From an uncultured Lachnospiraceae bacterium (GTDB taxonomy: Bacteria > Bacillota > Clostridia > Lachnospirales > Lachnospiraceae): a stretch of 6,122 bases of DNA. Below the pieces are notes generated by a model. The model saw nothing but the letters and a program-made list of their open reading frames with translations, searched no databases and was not told where the DNA came from. The position numbers and the translations under genes were made by a program. Location of the stretch: positions 1-6,122 of the forward strand of contig CAMODS010000085.1 of assembly GCA_946611525.1 (NCBI GenBank). The letters are read 5' to 3'. The number at the start of each line of letters is the position of its first letter. Position 1 is the first letter of the stretch. Shown here one piece after another: positions 1 to 6,122 of this stretch.

Positions 1-50
1 AAAAACGATACAAATCCCATAAGAACTATGATAGAATGATTGACATATGA
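1..50 (+). CDS. C-terminal end of an unidentified upstream gene (partial)
   Basis: The frame starting at base 3 stays open and ends KRYKSHKNYDRMIDI followed by TGA at 48-50. That stop shares bases with the ATG at 47-49, giving an ATGA overlap typical of translationally coupled operon genes. The next gene lacks a good Shine-Dalgarno site, which supports coupling. The basic, aromatic tail would fit many proteins, including glycosyltransferases, but fifteen residues cannot identify a family. The frame starting at base 1 is also open as far as a TGA at 37-39, so the frame choice rests on the overlap argument. Confidence 0.5.
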   Translation, partial: KRYKSHKNYDRMIDI

Positions 51-2377
51 AATGCATAATACTAGCCGGTGGCTCCGGAGACAGACTTTGGCCTCTGTCA
101 CGAAAAAATGATCCCAAGCAGTTTTTGAGGCTTGGGAGAGATACATCGATCTTTCAGGATACGATAATCAGAAACCTGTCATTGTGTGACGGGTTTCTTG
201 TGGTTACAAATCGTGACTACCAAAACACAGTTGAAAACCAGATGCTTATGTTTCAGGGTATCGATTACCAGGTGTTTTTGGAGGAAGAAGGCTGGGGCAC
301 GGCAGCGGCAGTTTTTCTGGCATTAATGTCATATCCCGAGGACGAAAAGGTTCTTATTATTCCCTCCGATCTGATGATATCCGGTGATACATATTCCGAG
401 ACCATATATGACGGTAAAAAGCTTATTTCCGATGACAGGATAGTGCTTTTTGGTATTACACCGGATGGCCCGTCACTTACTTACGGATATATCAGACATG
501 ACGACGGCAGGGTCACCCAGTTTTTGGAAAAGCCATCTGATGCTCTGGCAAAGAAGATCTTTTCCGAGGAAAATGTATTCTGGAATTCCGGCATGATACT
601 GTCACGCTGCGGTGTACTTTTGGCTGAGATGAGAAAAGCCGCCTCCGAATACTGCCGCAGGATGAGGCCGGTTTTTGACCAGGGACAGATCGTGGATTCC
701 CACACCACATTATTTGAAGCGTCGCTTTTTACAGATGTAGCAAAGCGCAGCATTGAGGAGCTTTTGCTGGAACAGACGGATGTGCTTTCAGTGATAAAGC
801 TGAGATGTGAGTGGAGTGATGTATCAGATTTTTATTCCATTAAAAAAATGCTATCCGATGGCCCGGACACCCCGAGTATCATACGTGATTCAAAAGGAAC
901 TCAGATAATAAACGCTTCCACCGGAAGAGTGGTTGTGGTAAATGGCATCAGGGACGCATTTGTGGTGGACACACCGGATGCTACCTATGTCACATCTGCA
1001 GATAAGGCAGACGGTATCAGGGATATAATCAGGGAAAATGCGGACACTTTTGGGGACTATTTTTATGACAGTCCCATAGCATATAGGACCTGGGGTACGA
1101 GAGAGGTGATCCACAGGGAGCCCGGATACAGGGTTAGAAAGATCGTGATCTATCCCGGAGGATCTATTTCTCGTCATACCCATGAAAAGAGAAACGAAAA
1201 TTACTCCGTGGTAAGCGGAGTGCTGTCGGTGGAGCTTGCTGATAAGACGGTAGAGCTGAAGCAGGGCGATGGGATTAATATTTTGCCAGGAATGGTGCAT
1301 AGGGTGTATAATGGATCTGACAGTGAAGTTATCGCCATAGAGGTTGACACCGGTGCCGAGATCGAGGAGCAGGATATGGTTTATCTGGTATCGGAAAGTG
1401 TCTCCGACCTTCCGGCACTGTATAAGCTGTCTCCGGCCTACAAGGATTATCTTTGGGGCGGCAGCAGGCTTCGGGATATTTATAAAAAGAATACACCCTA
1501 TGACATTACTGCGGAGTCCTGGGAGTTGTCTGCACATCCGGCCGGCCCGTCCACCATACGCGGCGGAGCCTTTGACGGCATGAGCTTCGATGATTTTGTG
1601 GAGGGGCATGGAGATGAGGTGCTTGGGTGGAAGAATCAGAACCTGGATCGTTTCCCACTTCTGATCAAGTTTATTGATGCGAAAAAAGACCTGTCCATAC
1701 AGATACATCCTGACGATGATTATGCTTTTATCAATGAGGGTGAGTTTGGGAAAAATGAGGTATGGTATGTGATGGATGCCGAACCCGGAGCATATCTGTA
1801 TTGCGGACTTAAGAAAAAGACCACGGTGGATGAGCTAAAAACCTGCCTTAAGGACAACACCGTTACGAAGCTTTTGAACCGGGTGGAGGTCAAAAAGGGC
1901 GATGTCGTTTTTATCCCCACAGGGACTATTCACGCTATCGGTGCGGGAGTTTTTATCTGTGAGATACAGCAGTCATCCAACTGTACTTACAGGCTTTATG
2001 ATTATGAACGCGTGGATAAGGACGGGAACAAGCGTCCGCTCCATATAGAAAAAGCTTTGGACGTGGTGGACCTTGAGCCTTATGTGAAGAATTCATACGG
2101 TTACAGTGAGCCGGTGACGGACTATGAGGGTAATACAGCCCAGACTCTTTGCCGTTGCAAATATTTTGAATCTGTGAAGTATGAGGTTTGCGGCGAGTTG
2201 CAGATCAGGATGGATGACGCATCATTTTTGTCCATCGTGATCTTAAATGGATCGGGAAAGATATTTACCGGTGATGAAAGGATTGACTTTGAGCCCGGCG
2301 AGAGTGTATTTGTTTCATCCGGACGCAGGGTGATACATGTTGAGGGATGTTGTGAGTTTATAGCGACGCGGGTATAG
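47..2377 (+). CDS. Trifunctional-looking fusion: nucleotidyltransferase-like domain + MannoseP_isomer cupin + type I mannose-6-phosphate isomerase
   Basis: A 776-residue cytoplasmic enzyme of mannose activation with three domains. (1) Residues 1-335 are a GT-A sugar-nucleotidyltransferase fold: signature loop GGSGDRLWPLSR (8-19), PKQ (23-25), PSD (106-108), GYIR (147-150), FLEKP (159-163), WNSGM (179-183), WSDV (256-259) and a beta-helix-like tail. (2) Residues 343-446 are a MannoseP_isomer cupin with probable metal ligands H377, H379, E384 and H418. (3) Residues 458-776 are a full-length type I ManA domain, about the size of stand-alone Firmicutes ManA. It has likely zinc ligands Q552, H554, E571 and H629, the signature EIQQSSNCTYRLYDYER (639-655) and likely catalytic R649. 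The ManA activity, fructose-6-P to mannose-6-P, is therefore well supported. The cupin may add type II isomerase activity. The first domain lacks several mannose-1-P guanylyltransferase motifs, so its activity is uncertain. The start is fixed by the beta strand KCIILAGG and the ATGA overlap with the upstream frame. No clear Shine-Dalgarno site is seen. Confidence 0.93.
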   Translation: MKCIILAGGSGDRLWPLSRKNDPKQFLRLGRDTSIFQDTIIRNLSLCDGFLVVTNRDYQNTVENQMLMFQGIDYQVFLEEEGWGTAAAVFLALMSYPEDEKVLIIPSDLMISGDTYSETIYDGKKLISDDRIVLFGITPDGPSLTYGYIRHDDGRVTQFLEKPSDALAKKIFSEENVFWNSGMILSRCGVLLAEMRKAASEYCRRMRPVFDQGQIVDSHTTLFEASLFTDVAKRSIEELLLEQTDVLSVIKLRCEWSDVSDFYSIKKMLSDGPDTPSIIRDSKGTQIINASTGRVVVVNGIRDAFVVDTPDATYVTSADKADGIRDIIRENADTFGDYFYDSPIAYRTWGTREVIHREPGYRVRKIVIYPGGSISRHTHEKRNENYSVVSGVLSVELADKTVELKQGDGINILPGMVHRVYNGSDSEVIAIEVDTGAEIEEQDMVYLVSESVSDLPALYKLSPAYKDYLWGGSRLRDIYKKNTPYDITAESWELSAHPAGPSTIRGGAFDGMSFDDFVEGHGDEVLGWKNQNLDRFPLLIKFIDAKKDLSIQIHPDDDYAFINEGEFGKNEVWYVMDAEPGAYLYCGLKKKTTVDELKTCLKDNTVTKLLNRVEVKKGDVVFIPTGTIHAIGAGVFICEIQQSSNCTYRLYDYERVDKDGNKRPLHIEKALDVVDLEPYVKNSYGYSEPVTDYEGNTAQTLCRCKYFESVKYEVCGELQIRMDDASFLSIVILNGSGKIFTGDERIDFEPGESVFVSSGRRVIHVEGCCEFIATRV

Positions 2378-2451
2378 AGGCAAAGGCAGCATAAGTAACA
2401 GCGGCCGATGGTTCATGACGGTGAGACCATCAGAGATATAGGAGAAGGTAT

Positions 2452-4575
2452 ATGAAAAAGCGGTTTTTAAAATGCCTGATCTGTTGTGTTATGGCAGTGG
2501 CATTAATACTTGGTTGCTTTTATGAGTTTCCTGTAGGGGGACTGCGTGCCGGAGACTATACTGTTCCTACAGAGCTAACATGGTCCACTACGAGCGGTGA
2601 GATGGGAAAGGTAAGCTTTAGGATCAATGATCCTACCAGATGCTATTATTTTCTTAGGTTATATATGAACGGGAATCACCGTGCCACATATGGACTTGGG
2701 GATCTGTCTTATCGTAACGGTGATTACTATACTACACAGCTTTATACGTCAATTGACAGCACCGGAACATATTCCTTTGAGGTGTGTATGTCTGATGATG
2801 ATTCCGAGGAGAAAAAGTCACAGGCAAAGATATCCGCACGCTCGGCAGATTTTAATTATGATGATTCCGGTACGACACCCCTGCCTACTCCAACCAATCC
2901 CAGATGGGATAATACCCGTGACGGATACGCCATGTGGGATCCGGTGGCACCTGAATCAGCTGTGTATTATTATGGGGCAAGCCTGTATGATGACGCCGGC
3001 AGATTTATCGTTTCCGTGGGCTCATATAATACAAGCGTCAACTTAAGCGATTATCTGGCAAATACTGACACCACCGGATACAGATTCAAGGTGACAGCCT
3101 ATTCCAGGGATATTGAGCATTATCAGAAAAGTGCTGCTTCCGGGATGTCAGGATTTTATACTCCATCGATCGAAACCATGTCTGCAGGAGACGCCATAAA
3201 TCAGACTTTTAGAAATGTTTCATCCGGTGGCTTTGGGCCCAATGTGGATGCATTAAAGAACGCATATTCAACCGATGACCGGAAGGAAACCATGAAGTCT
3301 GCTATCATCGGTAGTGAGTCGGTGCAGGATACCATAAGGTCATTGGAAAGCGGATATGCTGCAGAAAAGGGTATTACCGTAAATCCCCCGGTCTCACAGG
3401 TGCCGGAGGTTGCAGCGTCGGAGATATCCGTGGTGGGAGCCGGGCTCTCCGCGACTGCAGGCTCCACCATAGGGCTTACAGTTACACCTGTCACCCGAAG
3501 CAGGGAATATGATACCGATATTTATACCAATGCACTGTCATTTAACATGTCGCTATTTGAAGAGGACGGAAGACGCAGGTCCGAGATTACCACACTGGAT
3601 ATCCCTGTTGTGATCACATTGCCCGTGCCCACAAGTATTGCGGCCGATAGACTTTTTATATTGCATTTTTTAAGCGATGGAACTTTTGAGAGGATCACAC
3701 CTGTCATTACTCCGGATGGAAGACATGCCAGGTTTTGTATTTACCATTTCTCTGATTTTATGATGGTGGAACAAAAGCAGTCCTCTGGGAATACGCCAAG
3801 CAATCCGCCTGCTACAGATAATACAGATAATGGAAACAGAAATGACCCGGGTAATCAGAATAACGGCGGCTCGTCTTCAGGGACAACCCCATCCGGACGC
3901 TCAAGTACCGGGTCGTCTGCGTCGGACAATACAAATACCGTGAAGACAAAACCCATCAAATACAGGGATGTGCCCGGAGATCCATATACGGTGCTCATAG
4001 ATCATGGCGTATCAACCAATACCGACGTGGTCATCCTGACCAATTTTATGGTTAAGGTGGGAGATACGGTAATGGTAAAAAATGACGACACGGGGATCAC
4101 GTCTGCATACAAGATTTCGCCATCGGGAGGGGTTTCATACTTTGCTGAGGATGTACCCGACGACGTCGATGTGGTCAGAGTTCCTGACACCATCACTATA
4201 AACGACTGCAAGCACCCTGTCACCAGGGTGGGTAACAGTGCTTTTTACGGTAATGACAATATACGTGTTGTTAAGGTAGGGGAAAACGTCAGGTCAATAG
4301 GAAGAGACGCTTTCAGGGACTGTAAAAACCTAAAGAGAGTGATTTTGCCTTCAAGTCTTGTAAAGATCAGGGAGCGGGCTTTTTATGGAAATGACAGGCT
4401 TATGTTAATAGAGATCGAATCTTCTGATCTGAAAAGTATCGGTAAAAAAGCCTTTTTCAAGATCGGCGACAATGCAACCGTTGATATCGAAGCAGATGGT
4501 AAGGAATACAAAAGTATTGTTTCCAGGATAAAGAAATCAGGACTATCAGGTGAGATGAAATTTGAGTCCTATTGA
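2452..4575 (+). CDS. Exported surface protein: Fn3-like modules, Ser/Thr/Asn linker and BspA-type leucine-rich repeats
   Basis: A 707-residue protein with an export signal: KKRFLK, then a hydrophobic core to about residue 22. ILGC at 19-22 could be a lipobox (lipid-modified C22); otherwise signal peptidase I could cut near A33. Residues about 38-135 and 145-238 look like two beta-sandwich (Fn3-like) modules; the second has the usual pattern of W151, YAMWDPV, alternating Tyr/Val strands and YRFKVTAYS. Residues 240-310 look helical. Residues 320-440 form a beta-rich module ending in FSDFMMVE, of a kind I recall in clostridial surface proteins. A low-complexity linker spans 441-500. Residues 570-690 are LRR_5 repeats with AF-starting units at 597, 620, 643 and 667. 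There is no LPXTG motif, C-terminal membrane helix or visible catalytic motif, so a binding or adhesion role is inference. AGGAGAAGG (2440-2448) lies just upstream of the start. It sits between two mannose-activation genes, 74 nt after the first and 15 nt before the second, with tandem TGA-TAA stops. Confidence 0.85.
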   Translation: MKKRFLKCLICCVMAVALILGCFYEFPVGGLRAGDYTVPTELTWSTTSGEMGKVSFRINDPTRCYYFLRLYMNGNHRATYGLGDLSYRNGDYYTTQLYTSIDSTGTYSFEVCMSDDDSEEKKSQAKISARSADFNYDDSGTTPLPTPTNPRWDNTRDGYAMWDPVAPESAVYYYGASLYDDAGRFIVSVGSYNTSVNLSDYLANTDTTGYRFKVTAYSRDIEHYQKSAASGMSGFYTPSIETMSAGDAINQTFRNVSSGGFGPNVDALKNAYSTDDRKETMKSAIIGSESVQDTIRSLESGYAAEKGITVNPPVSQVPEVAASEISVVGAGLSATAGSTIGLTVTPVTRSREYDTDIYTNALSFNMSLFEEDGRRRSEITTLDIPVVITLPVPTSIAADRLFILHFLSDGTFERITPVITPDGRHARFCIYHFSDFMMVEQKQSSGNTPSNPPATDNTDNGNRNDPGNQNNGGSSSGTTPSGRSSTGSSASDNTNTVKTKPIKYRDVPGDPYTVLIDHGVSTNTDVVILTNFMVKVGDTVMVKNDDTGITSAYKISPSGGVSYFAEDVPDDVDVVRVPDTITINDCKHPVTRVGNSAFYGNDNIRVVKVGENVRSIGRDAFRDCKNLKRVILPSSLVKIRERAFYGNDRLMLIEIESSDLKSIGKKAFFKIGDNATVDIEADGKEYKSIVSRIKKSGLSGEMKFESY
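3772..3951 (+). other. Ser/Thr/Asn-rich linker segment of the exported protein
   Basis: Residues 441-500 contain 21 Ser/Thr and 11 Asn among 60 residues, with scattered Gly and Pro and almost no large hydrophobic residues. This indicates a flexible, extended spacer between the beta-rich module and the leucine-rich tail. It contains a perfect 9-bp tandem duplication, ACAGATAAT twice (3814-3831), encoding TDN-TDN, so the linker may vary in length by slippage. Such segments are often O-glycosylated in exported proteins, but nothing in the sequence proves that here. Confidence 0.75.
4240..4500 (+). repeat. BspA-type LRR_5 leucine-rich repeat units (coding)
   Basis: Three consecutive units of 23, 23 and 24 residues start at 4240 (AFYGNDNIRVVKVGENVRSI), 4309 (AFRDCKNLKRVILPSSLVKI) and 4378 (AFYGNDRLMLIEIESSDLKS). 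A degenerate fourth begins with AFFK at 4450. The pattern AF-x-x-C/N-x-x-L/I-x-x-V-x-(L/V)-x-x-x-(V/L)-x-x-I is the classic treponemal/BspA repeat used in extracellular binding proteins. The array is short compared with many BspA proteins and sits at the extreme C-terminus, with a terminal cap of about 40 residues. Confidence 0.85.
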
Positions 4576-4590
4576 TAACGGAGGTTTTAA

Positions 4591-5676
4591 ATGAGTAGAG
4601 TATACGGGGTGATAATGGCCGGCGGAGGAGGCACACGATTCTGGCCATTGTCCAGACACACCATGCCAAAGCAGCTTCTAAACCTCAGCGGCAAAGACCG
4701 CATGATAAATGAGACCGTGGACAGGATCGCCACAGTGGCAGATAAGGAAGACATCTTTATTGTTACAAATGTGGATCAGGTTCCCGGGATGCAGGCAGCA
4801 GTAACAGTGACAGGAAGGGTGGCACCGGACCACATTTTAGCAGAACCCTCGGCACGCAACACCGCTGCGTGTATAGGCTATGCGGCAATGGAGATCATTA
4901 AAAAATATGGTGACGGTATAATGACTATTTTCCCTTCGGACCACTTTATCAGAGATCAGAAGGCCTTTGAAAGTGTTCTCAACTATGCCTGTGAGGTTGC
5001 GGATAAGGAGGATTGTCTGGTGACCCTGGGCATTACGCCTACCTTTGCATGTACGGGATACGGTTATATAAAATACGATCGTGCATCTGCGAAAGAAGGA
5101 TTGTCAGCATGCCGCGTGGAGGAGTTTCGTGAAAAGCCGGATCAGGCTACTGCTGAAAAATATGTGGCCGATGGAAATTATGCATGGAACTCAGGCATGT
5201 TTGTCTGGAAGGCATCCGTGATCCTTTCTCAGATGAAGGTGCTTTTGCCGGATGTTTATGAGTGTATAGAAAAGATAGGGGAGGCTATGGGAACTCCTGA
5301 GGAGAAGCGGGTTATAGAAGAGGTGTACCCCACTATACCTTCTATCTCCATCGATTACGGTATCATGGAAAAGGCTTCTGATGTTCGCGTGATATCTGCT
5401 GACATGGGCTGGTCCGATGTGGGCAGCTGGGACAATCTCGGGGAGATCTATGAGGAAGACAACGATGGTAATGTTTTTGCCGGAGATCATCTTGCCATAG
5501 ACACAAAGGGATGTATCACTTATTCAGGAAAGAGGCTCATCACCACCATCGGCGTGTCGGATCTCATAGTGGTAGAGACTGATGATGCTATCCTGGTATG
5601 CGACAAATCACGGGCACAGGATGTGAAACTTGCAGTGGAGAAGCTGAAAACCGAAGGGCGCAAAGAGCTTTTATAA
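4591..5676 (+). CDS. manC: Mannose-1-phosphate guanylyltransferase (GDP-mannose pyrophosphorylase)
   Basis: A 361-residue cytoplasmic enzyme expected to catalyse GTP + mannose-1-P to GDP-mannose + PPi. The family motifs I looked for are present in order: signature loop GGGGTRFWPLSR (11-22) with PKQ (26-28), EPSARNTAA (85-93), PSDH (115-118) with likely metal ligand D117, GYGYIK (156-161), FREKP (179-183), WNSGMF (199-204), SIDYGIMEK (253-261) and GWSDVGSW (273-280) with second metal ligand D276. A left-handed beta-helix-like tail (about 295-345) follows. Length matches single-domain bacterial GMPs; there is no fused cupin or PMI domain, unlike the gene at 47-2377. The start is fixed by GGAGG at 4580-4584, 6 nt before the ATG, and by the N-terminal beta strand. 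It follows the exported-protein gene by 15 nt, so it is almost surely co-transcribed with it. The symbol manC is by function; naming varies between species. Confidence 0.95.
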   Translation: MSRVYGVIMAGGGGTRFWPLSRHTMPKQLLNLSGKDRMINETVDRIATVADKEDIFIVTNVDQVPGMQAAVTVTGRVAPDHILAEPSARNTAACIGYAAMEIIKKYGDGIMTIFPSDHFIRDQKAFESVLNYACEVADKEDCLVTLGITPTFACTGYGYIKYDRASAKEGLSACRVEEFREKPDQATAEKYVADGNYAWNSGMFVWKASVILSQMKVLLPDVYECIEKIGEAMGTPEEKRVIEEVYPTIPSISIDYGIMEKASDVRVISADMGWSDVGSWDNLGEIYEEDNDGNVFAGDHLAIDTKGCITYSGKRLITTIGVSDLIVVETDDAILVCDKSRAQDVKLAVEKLKTEGRKELL

Positions 5677-5677
5677 A

Positions 5678-5723
5678 CTTGTCATCCTGAGCGAAGCGAA
5701 GGATCTCGAAGCAAGGGATCTTT
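5678..5723 (+). repeat. Short interspersed repeat (GTCATCCTGAGCGAAGCG type) between genes
   Basis: Just after the guanylyltransferase stop lies CTTGTCATCCTGAGCGAAG continuing into CGAAGGATCT. From memory, this string recurs as an intergenic repeat in many unrelated bacteria, and its reverse strand yields the spurious peptide EILRFAQDDK in many predicted proteins. Here it is followed by a tandem near-copy of its end: CGAAGCGAAGGATCT (5692-5706) and CGAAGCAAGGGATCT (5707-5721), 13 of 15 bases identical. AAGGATC (5699-5705) can pair with GATCTTT (5717-5723), with one G-U pair and an 11-nt loop. This is too weak, and lacks a T-tract, to call a terminator. No opposite half-copy that would make a long palindrome is present. 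Confidence 0.75.
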
Positions 5724-5727
5724 AAAG

Positions 5728-5734
5728 AGAGGAG
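5728..5734 (+). promoter_or_regulatory. Ribosome binding site deciding the transporter start
   Basis: AGAGGAG lies 1 nt before an in-frame ATG at 5736 and 7 nt before a second at 5742. Only the second has normal Shine-Dalgarno spacing, so 5742 (MSKEIHGE) is preferred over 5736 (MVMSKEIHGE). The site directly abuts the interspersed repeat. Confidence 0.7.
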
Positions 5735-5741
5735 TATGGTT

Positions 5742-6122
5742 ATGTCAAAAGAAATCCACGGCGAAGCCGAACTGACTTTTTTCGAAGCCACAAGTATCAT
5801 AGTAGGACACGGAGTGGGCTCCGGTATCCTGTCGGTGCCTTTTTTGGCCTCACGTAACAGCTGGTGGGACATGCTATGGATCATAGCCCTGGCATACTGT
5901 ATCAATCTGATCATGCATTTTATGATAGCGGAGCTGTCCTACAACAACGACGGAGCTCAGTTTATCGCATGCTTTGAAAAGGAACTTTTCACCGGCAAGT
6001 TTAAAAAGATAGCCACCTGGATCGCTTTTGGGCTATTGGCGCTTTCCGTATTGGTAAATGTAGCCGGTTTTATTGCAGGTGCTGCGGCAGTTTTTTCATC
6101 CTGGTTCGGAATGCCCCGGATC
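5742..6122 (+). CDS. Amino-acid permease of the APC/AAAP superfamily (N-terminal part, cut by window end)
   Basis: 127 residues are visible and the frame is still open at the window edge. After a short polar N-terminus, a first membrane helix (about 13-36) carries the Gly-rich broken-helix motif VGHGVGSGILSVPF (21-34), which in APC-type amino-acid transporters lines the substrate site. Further hydrophobic segments run from about 43 to 65 and 90 to 120, separated by a charged loop ending TGKFKK. This fits the aromatic/hydroxy amino-acid permease branch (Trp/Tyr permease or Aa_trans-like), but the substrate cannot be read from this fragment. It is 65 nt from the guanylyltransferase across the interspersed repeat, with no convincing terminator or promoter seen, so read-through is possible. 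It has no obvious functional tie to mannose activation. Confidence 0.8.
   Translation, partial: MSKEIHGEAELTFFEATSIIVGHGVGSGILSVPFLASRNSWWDMLWIIALAYCINLIMHFMIAELSYNNDGAQFIACFEKELFTGKFKKIATWIAFGLLALSVLVNVAGFIAGAAAVFSSWFGMPRI

Noticed and set aside
40..45. TTGACA resembling a -35 promoter box
   Set aside because: A matching -10 would fall inside the fusion gene at about 63-68, where no TATAAT-like sequence is present. The box lies within the tail of the upstream frame.
890..1708. 272-codon open frame on the minus strand inside the PMI fusion gene
   Set aside because: It lies wholly antisense to conserved cupin and ManA domain sequence, its translation has no recognisable domain or regular composition, and the + strand protein explains the region completely.
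2407..2431. Possible hairpin GATGGT...ACCATC in the 74-nt gap before the exported-protein gene
   Set aside because: Only 6 bp with a 13-nt loop and no T-run. It is too weak to call a terminator, riboswitch or operator, although a small regulatory structure cannot be excluded.
2619..2636. Small palindrome AGGATCAATGATCCT
   Set aside because: It lies inside the exported-protein coding sequence, is short, and a chance occurrence is likely.
5699..5723. Stem AAGGATC/GATCTTT as a terminator after the guanylyltransferase gene
   Set aside because: Seven pairs with one G-U, low GC content and only three T residues afterwards. It is better explained as part of the interspersed repeat.
5736..5741. Upstream in-frame ATG as the transporter start
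   Set aside because: It is only 1 nt from the AGAGGAG Shine-Dalgarno sequence, too close for normal initiation. The ATG at 5742 has 7-nt spacing.
5588..5914. 108-codon minus-strand frame containing EILRFAQDDK
   Set aside because: The peptide is just the reverse translation of the interspersed repeat. The rest is antisense to the end of the guanylyltransferase gene and the start of the transporter.

Overview
The window looks like a chromosomal piece of a low-to-mid GC Gram-positive anaerobe, most likely a Clostridia/Lachnospiraceae-type organism. This is inferred from purine-rich Shine-Dalgarno sites (GGAGG, AGGAG), a Firmicutes-style short type I phosphomannose isomerase, and a large secreted protein with Fn3-like modules and a BspA-type (LRR_5) leucine-rich repeat tail. 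No marker gene fixes the taxon. All genes found lie on the + strand.

Layout. Positions 1-50 hold the last codons of an unidentified upstream gene, whose stop overlaps the next start (ATGA). Positions 47-2377 encode a 776-residue fusion: a sugar-nucleotidyltransferase-like domain, a MannoseP_isomer cupin (the type II PMI fold), and a complete type I ManA domain. Positions 2452-4575 encode a 707-residue exported protein with two Fn3-like modules, a beta-rich module, a Ser/Thr/Asn-rich linker and C-terminal leucine-rich repeats. Positions 4591-5676 encode a canonical 361-residue mannose-1-phosphate guanylyltransferase. Positions 5678-5723 carry a short interspersed repeat beginning GTCATCCTGAGCGAAGCG. 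From 5742 to the window end runs the N-terminal part of a multi-spanning amino-acid transporter.

How the genes fit together. The ManA part of the fusion should convert fructose-6-phosphate to mannose-6-phosphate, and the 4591-5676 enzyme should make GDP-mannose from mannose-1-phosphate. The phosphomannomutase step between them is not in the window. The first three full genes are tightly spaced (4-bp overlap, 74 nt, 15 nt), which fits one operon for supplying mannose to surface glycans, with an exported surface-type protein made from the same transcript. The transporter has no obvious link and may be a separate unit.

Most notable points: the three-domain fusion carries two kinds of PMI domain; its nucleotidyltransferase domain has lost several substrate motifs that the paralogue about 2.2 kb downstream keeps; an LRR surface protein sits between two GDP-mannose genes; and a widespread type of interspersed repeat lies in the last intergenic gap. 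I see no RNA genes, CRISPR, insertion sequence or convincing terminator. There is no gene-free stretch longer than 74 nt.
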